Assembly (NCBI GenBank): GCA_917880885.1
Contig: OU862910.1
Coordinates: 54,675,285-54,739,284, forward strand
From: Limnephilus marmoratus
Taxonomy: Eukaryota; Arthropoda; Insecta; Trichoptera; Limnephilidae
DNA: 64,000 bases
Direction: 5' to 3'
Shown here: positions 42,998-54,522 of the stretch, in pieces
Layout of the letters: the number at the start of each line of letters is the position of its first letter
Position numbering within the stretch: position 1 is the stretch's first letter
Notes under the pieces: generated by a model
What the model was told of the DNA's origin: nothing
The model's database searches: none
What the model saw: only the letters and a program-made list of their open reading frames with translations
Made by a program: the position numbers and the translations under genes

Positions 42998-43394
42998 GTT
43001 ATCTGAATATAAAGCGTGGTGTTCTCACTGTTTTAGTACGGGAGACAAGGATTTCATAATTTTGTATCTACCGTTTTTTTATTTAAATTGTTCTCCCATA
43101 AAAAGCTGTATAAAATATATAATGTGTGTATGGGAGGAATGTTGTATTTATTTAGTTATTAAGAATATCATAATATCCTACATGAGTTGTTCCGAAAAGC
43201 ACAAATTAGCCTGATTGGTTACCTTTTCTAAAACTTCATAGTATATATCTTTTAAGAGTTCTTTCTTGTAATAAATTCATTTTGATCAATACTTTGCTGT
43301 CTGTACAGTATTTCTGCATTATTATTCCAATAACCGCTGACCTGTCGATGTGTTTTTCTTCACGGGAGTCGAAACCACAACTATAAAAAGTAAA

Positions 43395-43475
43395 AAGACC
43401 CTCCACACAGCATCCCCAAAGATGAAATAGGCCCTGAGTGGAATTATTTTCCTTAGGGCCTCCTGTGTGGAGCTA
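43395..43475 (+). mobile_element. SINE family B tail fragment
   Basis: AAAGACCCTCCACACAGCAT, the hairpin halves GGCCCTGAG and CTTAGGGCC, and CTGTGTGGAGCTAATG with a short A-rich end. Confidence 0.7.
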
Positions 43476-44304
43476 ATGAAAATAAAAGTAAAGTGGATTG
43501 ACCAATATTATAAGGAGATCTCTTTTAAATACCGAAGAAAAATGTTTGACTCTAGGGAACACTTTACTTTGCTACAGCTTTCGTTAGAATGCAAGTGGAT
43601 TTTCTCTCATTAATAATTCTGCATAATTGTTGGCCCGTCTTCTCTTGTTAGTTGCAAATCTAGACTCTGATCTATCTGAATAACTGCATAAAGTGTTCAG
43701 CTCACCGCATAATAAATTTATATAAAAACAAACGATTATTCGATATTAACATAATTTACAAAAAAATTATAACATTTCATTAGTACCTACCTGTATTTAT
43801 CAGTTTTGGCAAATGAAATAGGGATGGACGGAAAAATGTATTTTAGCCCGAACTGAACACTTGAAACCATAATTTTATTATATACCTACTGGTTTGTGAA
43901 AATATATGTATAGTTTCATTGTCTCTCAACAGATGTCGTCAATATATGTAGTTTTAAGGTGTCTCAATAGATGACATTCGTAGTAATACATGATAGAGAT
44001 CCCCCCCCCCCTCCCCCGCTGCAGATTAACAAAGATATGCGTATTTCTTCTTTCCTTCTGTTTTCTTTATAATTCTTTATTACAATTTCTACTTCGGCAA
44101 CATAGTATGCCTATAAAATATTAGAATTTATTGATATTGAATACAATTATCGGCGTAGATTTACTATGATTCGTATTGACACGATTATCTTTCATAATAT
44201 TTTCTATTTTCTCTACTATGTTTTTCCCGTATTGGAAAATACATTTTTCATTATCCGTAATTTATTTTATTCAATTTACATAAATTTATTATATAATATC
44301 ATTT
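43476..44304. other. Non-coding stretch
   Basis: C-rich run at about 44000-44017. No gene recognised. Confidence 0.4.
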
Positions 44305-44475
44305 TTTACATTAGCTCCACACAGGAGACCCTGAGGAAAATAATCTCCTTCAGGGCCTATGTCATCTTTGGGGAGGCAGTGTGGGTGGATAGTATTTTGA
44401 AGGAAAGGAAGGACAAGAAGTTCTGGGAAGGAAAAAGATATGAGGGGTGGGTAGGAATCTGGGGATCACAAAACC
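44305..44475 (-). mobile_element. SINE family B fragment, minus orientation
   Basis: Tail at the left (TTACATTAGCTCCACACAGG, hairpin halves present) and body through GGGGTGGGTAGGAATCTGGG. The head is missing. Confidence 0.7.
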
Positions 44476-44576
44476 ATGTATAACTACCTACACTAACGAC
44501 ATCCCGAGAGACATTAAAACATATATATTCTATTTTTATTTTAACTTTATGAGTAAAACCTCAAATTGTAATATTT

Positions 44577-44751
44577 AATTAAATGAAGACAATACAAGCG
44601 AAACTCAATCGAAAATCCAGAAACAGAAAAATCAGAAGAAGATATTGACAAGAGGTCCTGGGTTCAAGTCCCAGAGGTGTCGATATCTTTTTCAGATTTT
44701 TCTGTTTCCAGATTTTCGATTGAGTTTCGCTTATATTGTCTTCATTTAATT
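44577..44751. mobile_element. Palindromic derivative of SINE family L around a B box
   Basis: Two 57-bp arms (44577-44633 and 44695-44751) are reverse complements at 54 of 57 positions. Each is the SINE L tail (CAGATTTTCGATTGAGTTTC and its inverse). Between them lies CCTGGGTTCAAGTCCCAGAG, a tRNA T-arm with GGTTCAAGTCC, flanked by GATATTGACA/TGTCGATATC. The structure is a foldback with a Pol III box in its loop. Confidence 0.7.
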
Positions 44752-46629
44752 ACATACGAGTATATATTCATTCTCATACAATGTAGTTGACATTTTCTAA
44801 TGACCTGCAGTCGCATGTTCGTTTTACATCTTGGCAGTCATGGATTATATTAAAGTTATATGTAACTAATCTTCCGTAGATAATGCAATATGGTACAGAT
44901 GATAATCTATGTACCAGTATGTTGTATGATATTGAAAGACAGAACCAAGTATTAATTCTGATTTAATTGTTTAATAAACAAACATGTTTTATCTATGCCT
45001 TAACGTATTATTTGTCAATCACACGGTTAATTGAATGTGGACAGTAAACATTACACAATTTCAAGTGAATTTTTGCCGTCCGTGTCGTGTTTTTTTTCCT
45101 TACAAGTGTTTTCTTTTCTGAATATTTGAACCTTTATAATTACAGGATGTCAATGTTTATTTATTCTGGAATGTTCATTCAGACAAAGGACACAGTAGTT
45201 AACTTTCAAGCGTTAATTAAGTCAGCCCTAATGTGATATTGCCTTTGTCGAGGGTAAAGCCACAGAGTGTCGCAAGGCGTAAAGAATTACAGGGAAGCCG
45301 AGTGTAAGGTACTTGGGAAGGGATACGGGGAAGCGGGAAGGTAGAAACGGAAGGTGTGCGGGAAGCGGTTGGGGGATGTAAGATGGCGGGAGGTTGGACA
45401 GACCAAGGTGACAAGGGAAGGTAACACGCCTTCTTTGTTCAATGCTTTGGCTATAATTAACAGTACACCCCAATCCATCATGCGTGCGTTTCGTTTTGAC
45501 GCTTTTCTTAAATTCTTCCATTCTGACTCATTGATATTCACACATTTATTTTTCAAAGGAAAAACAAGATCGATGACATGCTGTTGCCTCCAAAACTGCT
45601 TTCGAATTACAGTTTCAGACGCACTTGTAGTGGACTTTAATACTTTAAACGAAACAAGACGAAATGGAGTTTGCTAGAATTGGGTGATACTATGTGTAAG
45701 GAAAAATAAGGTTACGCAAGGAAAAGGAATAATCAATCACTTACAACCACAGCATTCTACCGCATTACCTCAAGGTAATTAAGGCCACAAAAAAATTATT
45801 AAGTACAAAACGATATTAAGTACTTCCTGGATGGTCAAATTCCTTCTTTTTAGTTAGATCAAAAAACGATAATGTGTAGGTACAACAACTTGCTTCCAAA
45901 TCTTCAATTTTTCAAAACAAATGAACCCGAATTTGCACCATGTTTCTCGCCATTGTTACAAATTTCAAAAACTTTTCCAGCGAGGTGATGGTTTGGGAAT
46001 TGTGTTGGCAGAAACTGAATAATTGACATCCCGATAGAATCCAAGCATATTCTCATTTCAAAACCAAACACCTACCCTACCTTAAAAAATATCGTTTTTA
46101 ATTCAATTTACGTTTTCTTAAGAGCGCTGCCGGTCGCTGCGAACATTTATGAATAGGTATTTTAAAAAATCTCTTTTATTTCACTCTCTGACAGTAGTCA
46201 GAATCGCGCTATAGATGTGTGAGTGAATGCAGGCCTTGTGTGTGTGGGCTACGCGCTTCACCCGTGTCGAATTATTATTTCTGCCGACCACGCATGTTCC
46301 AATCTGCAAATGTGTAGAGACAAGACCGCTCGCAGGGGCGTCCTATTGTAAGCGTCCTATGAATATGCTATTATAGCTACTTATCGTTGTTGCGCGCACA
46401 AAATATCCTGTGGGTATTTTAGAATATTAGGATACATAATAAAAAAAAACCGAAAAAAAAAAAATTGGGGACCCATATTTTTATTTATTTTCATTAATTG
46501 TAGAGTTATTTTTGATACCATGTTTGGGTGAAAACAAGTGGGCTTAATATACATTTTTTTATTAAAACCGACAATTTTTTCTTAAATTTTGCATTCAGGA
46601 TTTTTGTGCGCACTTTTTATGCACATATG
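44752..46629. other. Region without a recognised gene
   Basis: A purine-rich patch (45240-45420) keeps several frames open on both strands (89-107 codons) without any domain. At 46190-46290 there is a less AT-rich patch. No splice or start signals were convincing. Confidence 0.35.
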
Positions 46630-47240
46630 ATATTTTGTGTAGCAAACGTAGGAAAGGCAACTTGACCTTTCTCATAGGACCCATATCCCTCAGGCCTCGG
46701 GCATATTTTTTCATAAGGTCGAAATATTTCCGCTTTGCAATAAAATCCAAATAAATGGAATATTTCTGATAGTATCCGAAAACTAAAAATTGTTTTTGAA
46801 AGGCGATGAAATACGCTTTTAAATTTTGAAATCCGAAATAAACCTTTGCTTTTCGAATATAAAAATTTTGAACGCACACATAATTTTTTTTAAAATGACT
46901 CATCTTACGTTTTTTCTAACTAAAATTACTGATAACGAAAAAAATAAAAACACGTACATATTTATTACACACATGTATTGTTAACATTTCCGTCACCTCA
47001 CTTTTTTATTGTTTCATGTAAAAATAATTAATAGATACAAAATTCCATAAGTTTCATAAACTTTGGTTTTATAAAGGTGTACAATTCCATTATTTTGTGG
47101 TTAACTTTTGAATTTGAATATAAAGTTTGATATTTTCTCTTTCTCTTTCGAACACCGTTTAAAACTTATTTCTCAACATAATAGTAAGGGAGACACAAGA
47201 TCGATATGAGTTGTTCCCAAAGCTAACAAATAGCCGAGGG
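46630..47240 (+). repeat. Repeat family I, copy without large insertions
   Basis: Collinear with the other I copies: AAATATTTCCGCTTTGCAAT, GAAATACGCTTTTAAATTTT, TTTATAAAGGTGTACA and AGTAAGGGAGACACAAG. It is followed by a run of about 19 G at 47238-47256. A 102-codon minus-strand open frame is part of the repeat and not gene-like. Confidence 0.55.
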
Positions 47241-47734
47241 GGGGGGGGGGGGGGGTTAAATTTGGGTTTGTGACCAAAACACCCAAATAAATTGAAAATG
47301 TATTTTTTTAGCTAAAGGTAGAGAAAATATCTTGTGCTGATAAATATGTTTTATTTTATTTATTTTTGTTTCAAATTACGAAATATTGGTCTTAAAAAAA
47401 TGAATTTCGTATGATTTTGGATGCAACTTAATTTTTTGGTAATTTTTTGACAGTTAAATAGAAATATTAAAAAATATTTTTGCTTTACCTACTGAGTTAA
47501 TATTGAAGAAAATATATATATTTTAATATTTAATATAGATGTATAATTGTACAGTGGAGTTATATAAATTACATATGGTGTACATACATAGGATACGGTT
47601 ACATACTAAAATATTGTGCACTTGGGAGAAATTCGAAAAATCTAAATAAAATAGAGGTGAATATAGATTAATAATAAATAGAAAGAATGAGAAAAACAGG
47701 TAATTATTTAGTTAATTATTCCTGATGAAGTTTG

Positions 47735-48165
47735 AGTTTCAGTCTATTGATGTCTTTGGTTTTTTTTTATTTCAATGGGAAGGTTGTTGAAAAACTTTAT
47801 TCCTAAATAGATGTAATTGTTTTGCATTAGTTTGGTATTAAATTTTGGTATTTTGATGTTATCTTCATATCTTTTTGATTTTAGTTTAAAATTTTTTGAT
47901 GATATTATCTTTGTAAATTTGGGTAATTGCATTTTTCTTGAAGATATTCTCTACTCGAGGCACCGTGAAATCTGCGAAAAGCGTTTCTGTTGGATAAGTG
48001 GAGGGTTTCTTTAGGATTACTTTAATGATTAGTTTCTGGATTACTTTGATCGGGGTTAGAATATTGTTGTATGACCCCCCCCCCCCCATGCAATAATTCC
48101 ATATTGAATTAATGACTGGATTAGTGCATAGTATACTCTTTTTAGATTGTTGAGATTATTATTAT
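47735..48165 (-). pseudogene. CR1/L2-like LINE C-terminus, frameshifted
   Basis: Minus strand: NNLKRVYYALIQSLIQYGII, AWGG, NILTPIKVIQKLIIKVILKK, then in a second frame IYLGIKFFNNLPIEIK. The pattern is the thumb and C-terminal region of CR1-like ORF2 and resembles the fragments at 38785 and 63783. A C13 run at 48077-48089 disturbs the frame. A SINE B tail abuts its upstream end. Confidence 0.65.
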
Positions 48166-48246
48166 TTTTTATATGAGCTCCACACAGGAGGCCCTGAGGA
48201 AAATAATTTCTCTGAGGGCCTAGGTCATCTTTGGGGATGCTGTGTG
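48166..48246 (-). mobile_element. SINE family B tail fragment
   Basis: ATGAGCTCCACACAGGAGGC, CCTGAGG and CTGAGGGCC hairpin halves, then ATCTTTGGGGATGCTGTGTG. Body and head are absent. Confidence 0.7.
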
Positions 48247-48668
48247 TATATTATTAAAAAAACATTTCTTTGGGTAATTTTAATTTATGTGCGACAAATT
48301 TGAGTTAAAAAAATAATACGAATTCTTGCACACAAAAAGACTTTTTTTCTCATTTTAATTTTATAGTTTTATATTTTTTTTTATATTTCTGTAGTATATA
48401 GGGATTTAATTTTATAATTTTATATTTTTTTATATTTCTGTAGTATATGTAGTATATTTTTTTAAATAATTACCATTAATTACAAGTAATGGTCAGAGTT
48501 GCCTCTAAAATGATTAAAAAGATGAATTTTTGAAAAATGGGATATATTTGTCAGATTATTTAGGAAACCGTGGTGAATCAAATGGTGTAAACAAAAAAAA
48601 ATTTGGTCGAAAACCTCACATGGGATATTTTGTGAATGCAACGACGATATTTTCTCAAGAGTTTTGAA

Positions 48669-48685
48669 TATATATATATATATAA

Positions 48686-48736
<51 letters not shown>

Positions 48737-48783
48737 CCGCTATCATTATATATATATATTTTTATATATATATATATATTTTT
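48669..48783. repeat. (TA)n-rich microsatellite
   Basis: Long alternating TA with interruptions by AAA and CATCCCGC. Open frames of Tyr-Ile repeats come from it. Confidence 0.9.
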
Positions 48784-49409
48784 TTTTTATACGTTATTAA
48801 TTTATCAAAAAAAACATTCTTGCATCTATTTATTATATACTTGATGTGGAAAATAACATAGTTACTATATTAAGCCAAATAATGTATATGCGGATATACA
48901 ATTGGATATATGCATAATAATAATTATACCATAATAAAAAGTCATACAGCTTCATATGTGCTAGAGCTACAAAACTACACTACTTGGATGTTTTTGACCA
49001 CAAATGTTTAAAAAACTGGCGTAAAAGTACTAATGACGTGTAAGCCCGTAGAAGGGTTCTCGAGAAACACAGAAATGCATTGATTGAAATTGCACAAACG
49101 AATTGGTTATGGCGACCCAGCTTGAAATGCTGCAAATGGGTCCAATCTTTGTGGCGTCATTTTTAGTAAAATGAGAACAAATAACTTTGTAAAAACAGCT
49201 TTATGTAATCAATATTATCAACATATTTCGAAAACAGAGTATTCTCTTCGTCAGGATAAGATTAATATTAAAAGACAAACAAGTATAGGCATATGAGAAT
49301 TATAGACAAAATATTAAAGGGAGAGGTGATTAATTACTTAAAAATATCACAAAATGCAATTATACATATAAAATGAAATATAAAAATTATTTTTAAGTTA
49401 AATACCCTT
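48784..49409. other. Non-coding stretch
   Basis: No gene recognised. Confidence 0.4.
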
Positions 49410-49752
49410 ATAGTATAGCAAAGTCATTGGAGAAGCTGTGTAGAGGATATTTTTAATGAAAGGAAGGAGAGGAATTTCTGGGTAGGTAAAAGTATGAAAT
49501 GATGGTGGAGAGAGTCCGGCTGTAGAGATCAAAAGATCTCCCACTTCCAGTTTCTCCCAATCCGGCCCGCCACGCAGTAAGTGGACAAAATCATCCGCCA
49601 CCAAAACCCATGCAGACCTTACCCGTGAACCCGGGAACCCATGCTCAGTCACCAAACATAGCGGACCACTTGGGGTGACCAAGTGGCGGGGGTGTTGGTA
49701 TCCAATAAATGGTTCCCGGAGCGATGGTACCTATAACGCCTCCCAAATTAAA
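49410..49752 (-). mobile_element. SINE family B, minus orientation, tail lost
   Basis: Contains TCCCAATCCGGCCCGCCACG, CGTGAACCCGGGAACCCATG, ACCACTTGGGGTGACC and the head CTATAACGCCTCCCAAATT. The 3' hairpin is missing. Confidence 0.7.
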
Positions 49753-50131
49753 AATTTATTATAGTACTTGACATAAACAATTTTAATTTTGCACAATTTT
49801 AGTATGAAAGCTCGGTCAGTATTGGTATACCGCGATGAGTCACTGAACAGAAAAAAAAACGAATAAAAAATATCGATTACTCGGGCAAGGACAACACTAG
49901 TCTACCGATAAAATTCGTTACATCACTACTTCGCTTTATATGTATTTGTCAACACCCTCGTTCCCCGCCCCCCCCAGGAGAACTGAGCGAAAGGGACACC
50001 TGCACGTCGGGCCGAAAATACCTAAATAAAATCTTCGAAATCGATGTTTTGTATTCCCCATTTTTCTTTTCCAAAACTGGACCGATTTTAAATTTTTTTT
50101 TTCACTAACTGTATTAAAAGAAAATATTCTA

Positions 50132-50285
50132 TGTCGGTACGTTTTGCTTTTTTTTCAAAATACATTGTTTAGTTTGTATACTGAACGTTTTTTGACGGCG
50201 TTTAAATTAGGCAATTTTATTCATTTTTGGAAGGTCCTAACTTCTATAAGAAGTAAATTATCAAAAAAAGCAAAACGTACCGACA
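50132..50285. mobile_element. Small element with perfect 23-bp inverted ends
   Basis: TCGGTACGTTTTGCTTTTTT lies within the left arm (50132-50154), and the exact inverse lies in 50263-50285. The size is 154 bp with no coding. It could be a small MITE. Confidence 0.6.
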
Positions 50286-50314
50286 CGCTAGTGGTCGATA
50301 TCTATATTATGTAA

Positions 50315-50680
50315 AAAAAAATTTTGCTCTAGGGTCAAAATCCAGAGAGATAAACGGGGATTACGTTTGTATGGAAAAACGCAGCTAGTATTTCCTCTTA
50401 AGTGCTTCCCACGTCAAATTTTGCTGAGATCTTATCGCTTTGTTCATAGCATCTCTCTGACATATTGATATTCGTAGAAAAATCCCGGAAGTGATTCAAA
50501 AAAATTTTGCTCTAGGGTCAAAATCCAGAGAGATAAACGGGGAATACGTTTGTATGGAAAAACGCAGCTAGTATTTCCTCTTAAGTGCTTCCCACGTCAA
50601 ATTTTGCTGAGATCTTATCGCTTTGTTCATAGCATCTCTCTGACATATTGATATTCGTAGAAAAATCCCGGAAGTGAACT
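50315..50680 (+). repeat. 183-bp tandem duplication, nearly identical
   Basis: Unit 1 (50315-50497) and unit 2 (50498-50680) differ by one base in GGGGA(T/A)TACG over the aligned length. Such identity shows a very recent duplication, or an assembly artefact. The unit itself is not recognised. Confidence 0.85.
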
Positions 50681-51984
50681 TGAAGTGAAATTGAATCCCA
50701 AAAGTTGTTCAGTCAAAATTATCTATAAGAAACATACAAAATCGCGAGGATATCAGCCTTATTATGTAACTCGTAACTGTTTCATTCTAGCTACTATAGT
50801 AACTCTGCAAGAGGTTTAGTGTCGATAATTTTAGTTCATCAACAGTATGTATACATGTATAATCTTCCCTTTTGGACATAACCAAAATCAACATCTATCA
50901 CCGTGGAACCCCGAAACTTTCCATAATGCTTTAACTAAAAAAACAGCTTAACCTTCTCCCCTAACCTCTTGGCGAATGTGTCGACTTTATTATAACTTTC
51001 ACTGTCGTGGCAAAATTCCGGATATATTTTATGCAACAGTCCCCAGAAATTTACAAAATTTCTCGAATCCCTTGACTTCACTTGACCCAAACTTTATTGA
51101 CTCTATTTTTTTTGCTGTTGTTTTACAACCTATTATTTTATTCTTACGCATTTTATTATCCAGCAAGTCCCAAAGAACAATGTCGGGTCTGCTGAAAATT
51201 GGAAAACGTTTTGTTCTCTTGTAATTTCCTTTTGATGATTTAAAAGTCTGTATTTTTGGAATTTTTTATGACATGAAATTAAATGCAAAAAAAATATCAA
51301 AATAATACTACATTTTTTTCATCTCAAAAACAGTAAAAAAGCAGAAATGAAACTTTAAACACTTGCAAAACTACATAATCGCACATCCGACATTGTTATT
51401 CGGGAACTTCAAGAACAAAATAAAAATAATAAAAACAAAATAATAAAAACAAAATAATAAAAACAAAATAGGTAGTAATATCACATAAAAAATCCGATCT
51501 TACCTGTAAACATTTTATCTGTCTTCCTTCAGTAAGCTTAGCAAGGCTCAAGTCACGCTCGTAGCGAAGACTATTTGGTTCCGACGCGACGCGACGGTTG
51601 TTTAAAAACAAAAAAAAAGGTTTCAGGAAGGAAATGACAGGAGAGATGAGGGGAGATGGAGGCAATGACCTGACATGTCCCATGAAATAATAACAACACG
51701 TATAGCGAGACTAACATTTGGAAGTTTTTGGCAAAACGCTTCTTTATTGTTGCAGATTTGTCATCAATTTTAGGTCCTAATTAAAGCAGTGCCACATTCA
51801 ACCGCTTACCAATTACCGAAGTATCAATCTTTCTCAACCAAATGAACAAGTTGTGTAATAATAACAGTTGGATTATTTTTAGAGCACTGTTTTTGTGAAT
51901 TTCACCTCAATTTATTGTGAATTTCACCTCAATTTATTGTGAATTCTTAAACTATCTAATTTTATTATTTGAAAATATATACAG
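50681..51984. other. Non-coding stretch
   Basis: Open frames of 82-95 codons (50976-51224 plus, 51396-51683 minus) have no domain. Near 51885-51945 a half of the 12235-type MITE has a 22-bp piece (TGAATTTCACCTCAATTTAT) repeated in tandem. Confidence 0.4.
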
Positions 51985-52175
51985 AAAACATACTTACCTG
52001 GCAGGTCACTTTCGATAAACACACTTTAATTAGAAAGTTTTTAGAGAAGATGCGGCTTTGCACGCGGAGGACATTATTTTAAAACACTGGACATTGCCTG
52101 ATTTTACATTTGCTACCCCGTCACCGATAGATAGTATTAAATTTATGAGATGTTGGTGGCAAAATTAGAGGTGAT
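51985..52175 (+). repeat. Dispersed repeat family K
   Basis: ACTTACCTGGCAGGTCACTT, AACACTGGACATTGCCTGAT and ATTAAATTTATGAGATGTTG recur in 61475-61620 and partly at 29825-29890. Non-coding. Confidence 0.5.
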
Positions 52176-52269
52176 ATTTATTTTGAGACTGGAGAATTTA
52201 TGACTCTTTGTGATCTTTGTTACAAACAAATAAGAATTTGGTACATTTTTACCAATTAGTTATTTACAA

Positions 52270-52515
52270 TGTCGCGGGCTGTGAAGGTGAAGGTAAAAGT
52301 TTTTGACTGTATGGTTATGATTGTCTGAAAAGGTGAGTTTTAAGTTTAGCTCTAAATTCTACCGAATCTGTGATCATTCTTAAATCACGTGGCAGTCCAT
52401 TCCAGGCTTTAGATCCTAACATTCCGAAAGCACGCTCACCAAACTAAGTATCTGGTATGCGCTTTGGTTCCTTCCGATAACTACGACGCTGCCGACCTGA
52501 GGTTTGACTGTTGAG
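52270..52515 (-). pseudogene. LINE C-terminal fragment
   Basis: Minus strand: FGERAFGMLGSKAWNGLPRD, LRMITDSVEFRAKLKTHLF. This is the G.RAF...G...WN.LP..LR....FK.KLKTHLF end block of CR1/L2-like LINEs, and it ends at a stop about 25 codons later. The upstream part is absent. Confidence 0.7.
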
Positions 52516-52545
52516 AATGTACATAATGCGGTTTGAGCCTTAAGA

Positions 52546-52700
52546 GCGTTTAACCAGCCAGCGGACGAAAATCCACATTTCGTCGAAAGATGTTCTTACG
52601 ATCGTGCAGGGCGGTTACAATGAGAAAGATTCATTATTTTCCGTACCAGTTTTTTTAAATTATAACTCAATATCGAATTTATTTCAATCCAAATTTGAAG
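52546..52700 (+). repeat. Dispersed repeat family G, fragment
   Basis: AGAGCGTTTAACCAGCCAGC, CGAAAGATGTTCTTACGATC and CCGTACCAGTTTTTTTAAAT match the start of the other two G copies. Confidence 0.65.
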
Positions 52701-53189
52701 TGTAAAAATTGAAATTAAACGTAATATGCTTGATAATAATAGTACATAATTAGATTACACAATTCAGATTACTTTTTTAATATTTTATTTAAATTATGAA
52801 CATTGGATAAGAAATGTGGGATACGTATGAAGGGTGTTTGTGTGGTTAGAGTCTAAAATGTATGGGTATTGTGATTGAACTGTATTTGCTGGTGGTCTAT
52901 AAGTGTTATTAATGTTTTGAAAGTAAGAAGTTTGGATTCGGTTTTTAGGTTATCAAGGAAATAGTTGAAGAAAAAATTGAAAATGAATGTATGGGGAGTT
53001 GTGTTATGAAATTGATGGGCCGAATTTGTACAACACACCATATTATCTAGTGTTTATATATCGATGTTACCGACGGCCTTCATGGGGGGTGGAGGGAGAT
53101 GTAAGGCTAAAGTAAGGAAGGCAAAGAATTATGAATATTATAAAGAAATATATTAAATTAATTTGTGTTGTTGCACAATTAATTGTATA
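52701..53189. other. Non-coding stretch
   Basis: No gene recognised. Confidence 0.4.
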
Positions 53190-53270
53190 TTTGCGGCAGG
53201 TTCCACATTGGAAAATAAAACTGTCACAACATGATAGACCACTATTCAGAATTCAGAATTGAAACGTTGA
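53190..53270 (+). mobile_element. SINE family A fragment
   Basis: TATTTGCGGCAGGTTCCACA and GACCACTATTCAGAATTCAG with GAAACGTTG match the body of SINE A. Confidence 0.55.
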
Positions 53271-53784
53271 TTTTGACTCCAAATCGTGTTGGGATGATAA
53301 ATTTGTACATGTAGTTTCTATTTTAGTATTAGATTAGTTCTTACTAAGCACTGAAGTTAACATTAATCCCTTTACTCGCTTAATCACCAAACTTAAGCAC
53401 TTGTGAAGAAGTTGGTCATTTAACTTAAGTTAACTTAATCTGTTAACTTAATGATAATAATGCTGGGTTAATTTTTATAGTACCATTATGGTGGTACGTC
53501 ACCTCAGGGGGCTCTTTAGAAAATAATAGTAAAATTACCTTAAACTTCACGCATTTTATAAAACTGTTTTCAAAATAATATTTTCTATTTACCCTCTTGG
53601 TGTAAAATAAATTAATAAATATTTACTGGGTATCTGCTTGTGAGAGGGTTCAGATTTGTGAGATAAACTTTGGTAATGAATATTTAAAAAATAAATATGC
53701 ACAAAATATACAATTTTGCACACGAGTGACCAAATAAATAAATTGGAATTATTATACGGAGGGTCACAAAAACATCTGTTTCTT

Positions 53785-54190
53785 TTTTAAGTATTTTATT
53801 TTTTACATGAATACTCACAAGAGTCCAGCTGCCCCCATCTGGAGCCAGTGAGACTATGGCTATCCCCAATCGGGGTATGTTGAGAGACTGAAGGTAGTGG
53901 GAAGGAGAAGGAGATGGGAAAGAGGAACGTGGGGTAGTACCTCCATATTCAGATCTGGTCTGTAAACACGGCTAAAGCCATTTCAAGCAAAGTTTCAATT
54001 TTGAATGGTGGTCTTACACCAGGGCGATACTGAGAGTACCTTCCAATCTGTAACTTGTCGCAAATATAATATATGTTACTTTTAATCAATTAATTTTGAA
54101 ATCACACAAATTAAACAAATAAAATTTTATTGATTCCGCTACTTTCGGATGCGAGTCAAGCGCCTTACCCCTCGATCACGGAGGCCGTCT
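53785..54190 (-). mobile_element. SINE family A, full-length but diverged
   Basis: Tail side at the left (CATGAATACTCACAAGAGTC), body with CAGATCTGGTCTGTAAACAC and GGTGGTCTTACACCAGGGCG, and head at the right (GATTCCGCTACTTTCGGATG, CGGAGGCCGTC). The B box is damaged, so this copy is probably silent. Confidence 0.75.
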
Positions 54191-54224
54191 ATGTTTCATC
54201 GTGAGAGTGAATAAACCATAAAGA

Positions 54225-54400
54225 ACACCACATGTATTTAAGTGCGATGCATCTATTTTGTTCGCTCTGTATTAGAATTTGGATCAGTGGTATGGAATCC
54301 CCAAACAAAGTTAATAATTAGGGGTTAGAAAGAATTCAAAAAAAGGTTTTGAAACACTTAAGACGGGTTGTTTCAAAGAATTTAAACAATTTGTCAAATT
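54225..54400 (+). pseudogene. LINE reverse-transcriptase fragment, decayed
   Basis: VLEFGSVVWNPQTKL is followed in another frame by LERIQKKVLKHL. This is the block (V)LEYGS..W.P....I..(L)E.(I/V)Q..(V)..(H/Y) after the catalytic core of Jockey-superfamily LINEs. Stops and a frameshift are present. Confidence 0.55.
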
Positions 54401-54522
54401 TCGTAGTAAGTTTTCAAGCTCTCTGTAAGTTATAGTGAAGTTCTATTATTATATTATAGGCCAGTTGTTTCATAAAACAGAACTTTTCATTGAATAGAAC
54501 TTTCAAATAACGTGACCGAATT

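Larger units (their letters stand above)
41925..43215 (+). repeat. Repeat family I with a hAT-like insertion
   Basis: Left I part 41925-42405 (AAATATTGCCGCTTCGCAAT, TTTGGTTTCATAAAGGTGTA). Right part from 43006 (GAATATAAAGCGTGGTGTTC, GAGTTGTTCCGAAAAGC). The right part is itself altered at about 43070-43180 relative to other copies. No coding. Confidence 0.55.

Noticed and set aside
46595..46903. Two overlapping minus-strand open frames of 86 and 102 codons.
   Set aside because: They run through repeat I and are not preserved in its other copies.
51988..52010. A 16-nt match to the 5' end of U1 snRNA (ATACTTACCTGGCAGG).
   Set aside because: The similarity stops at once, the U1 stems and Sm site are absent, and the same ACCTGGCAGGTC lies in the dispersed repeat K at 61.48 kb.
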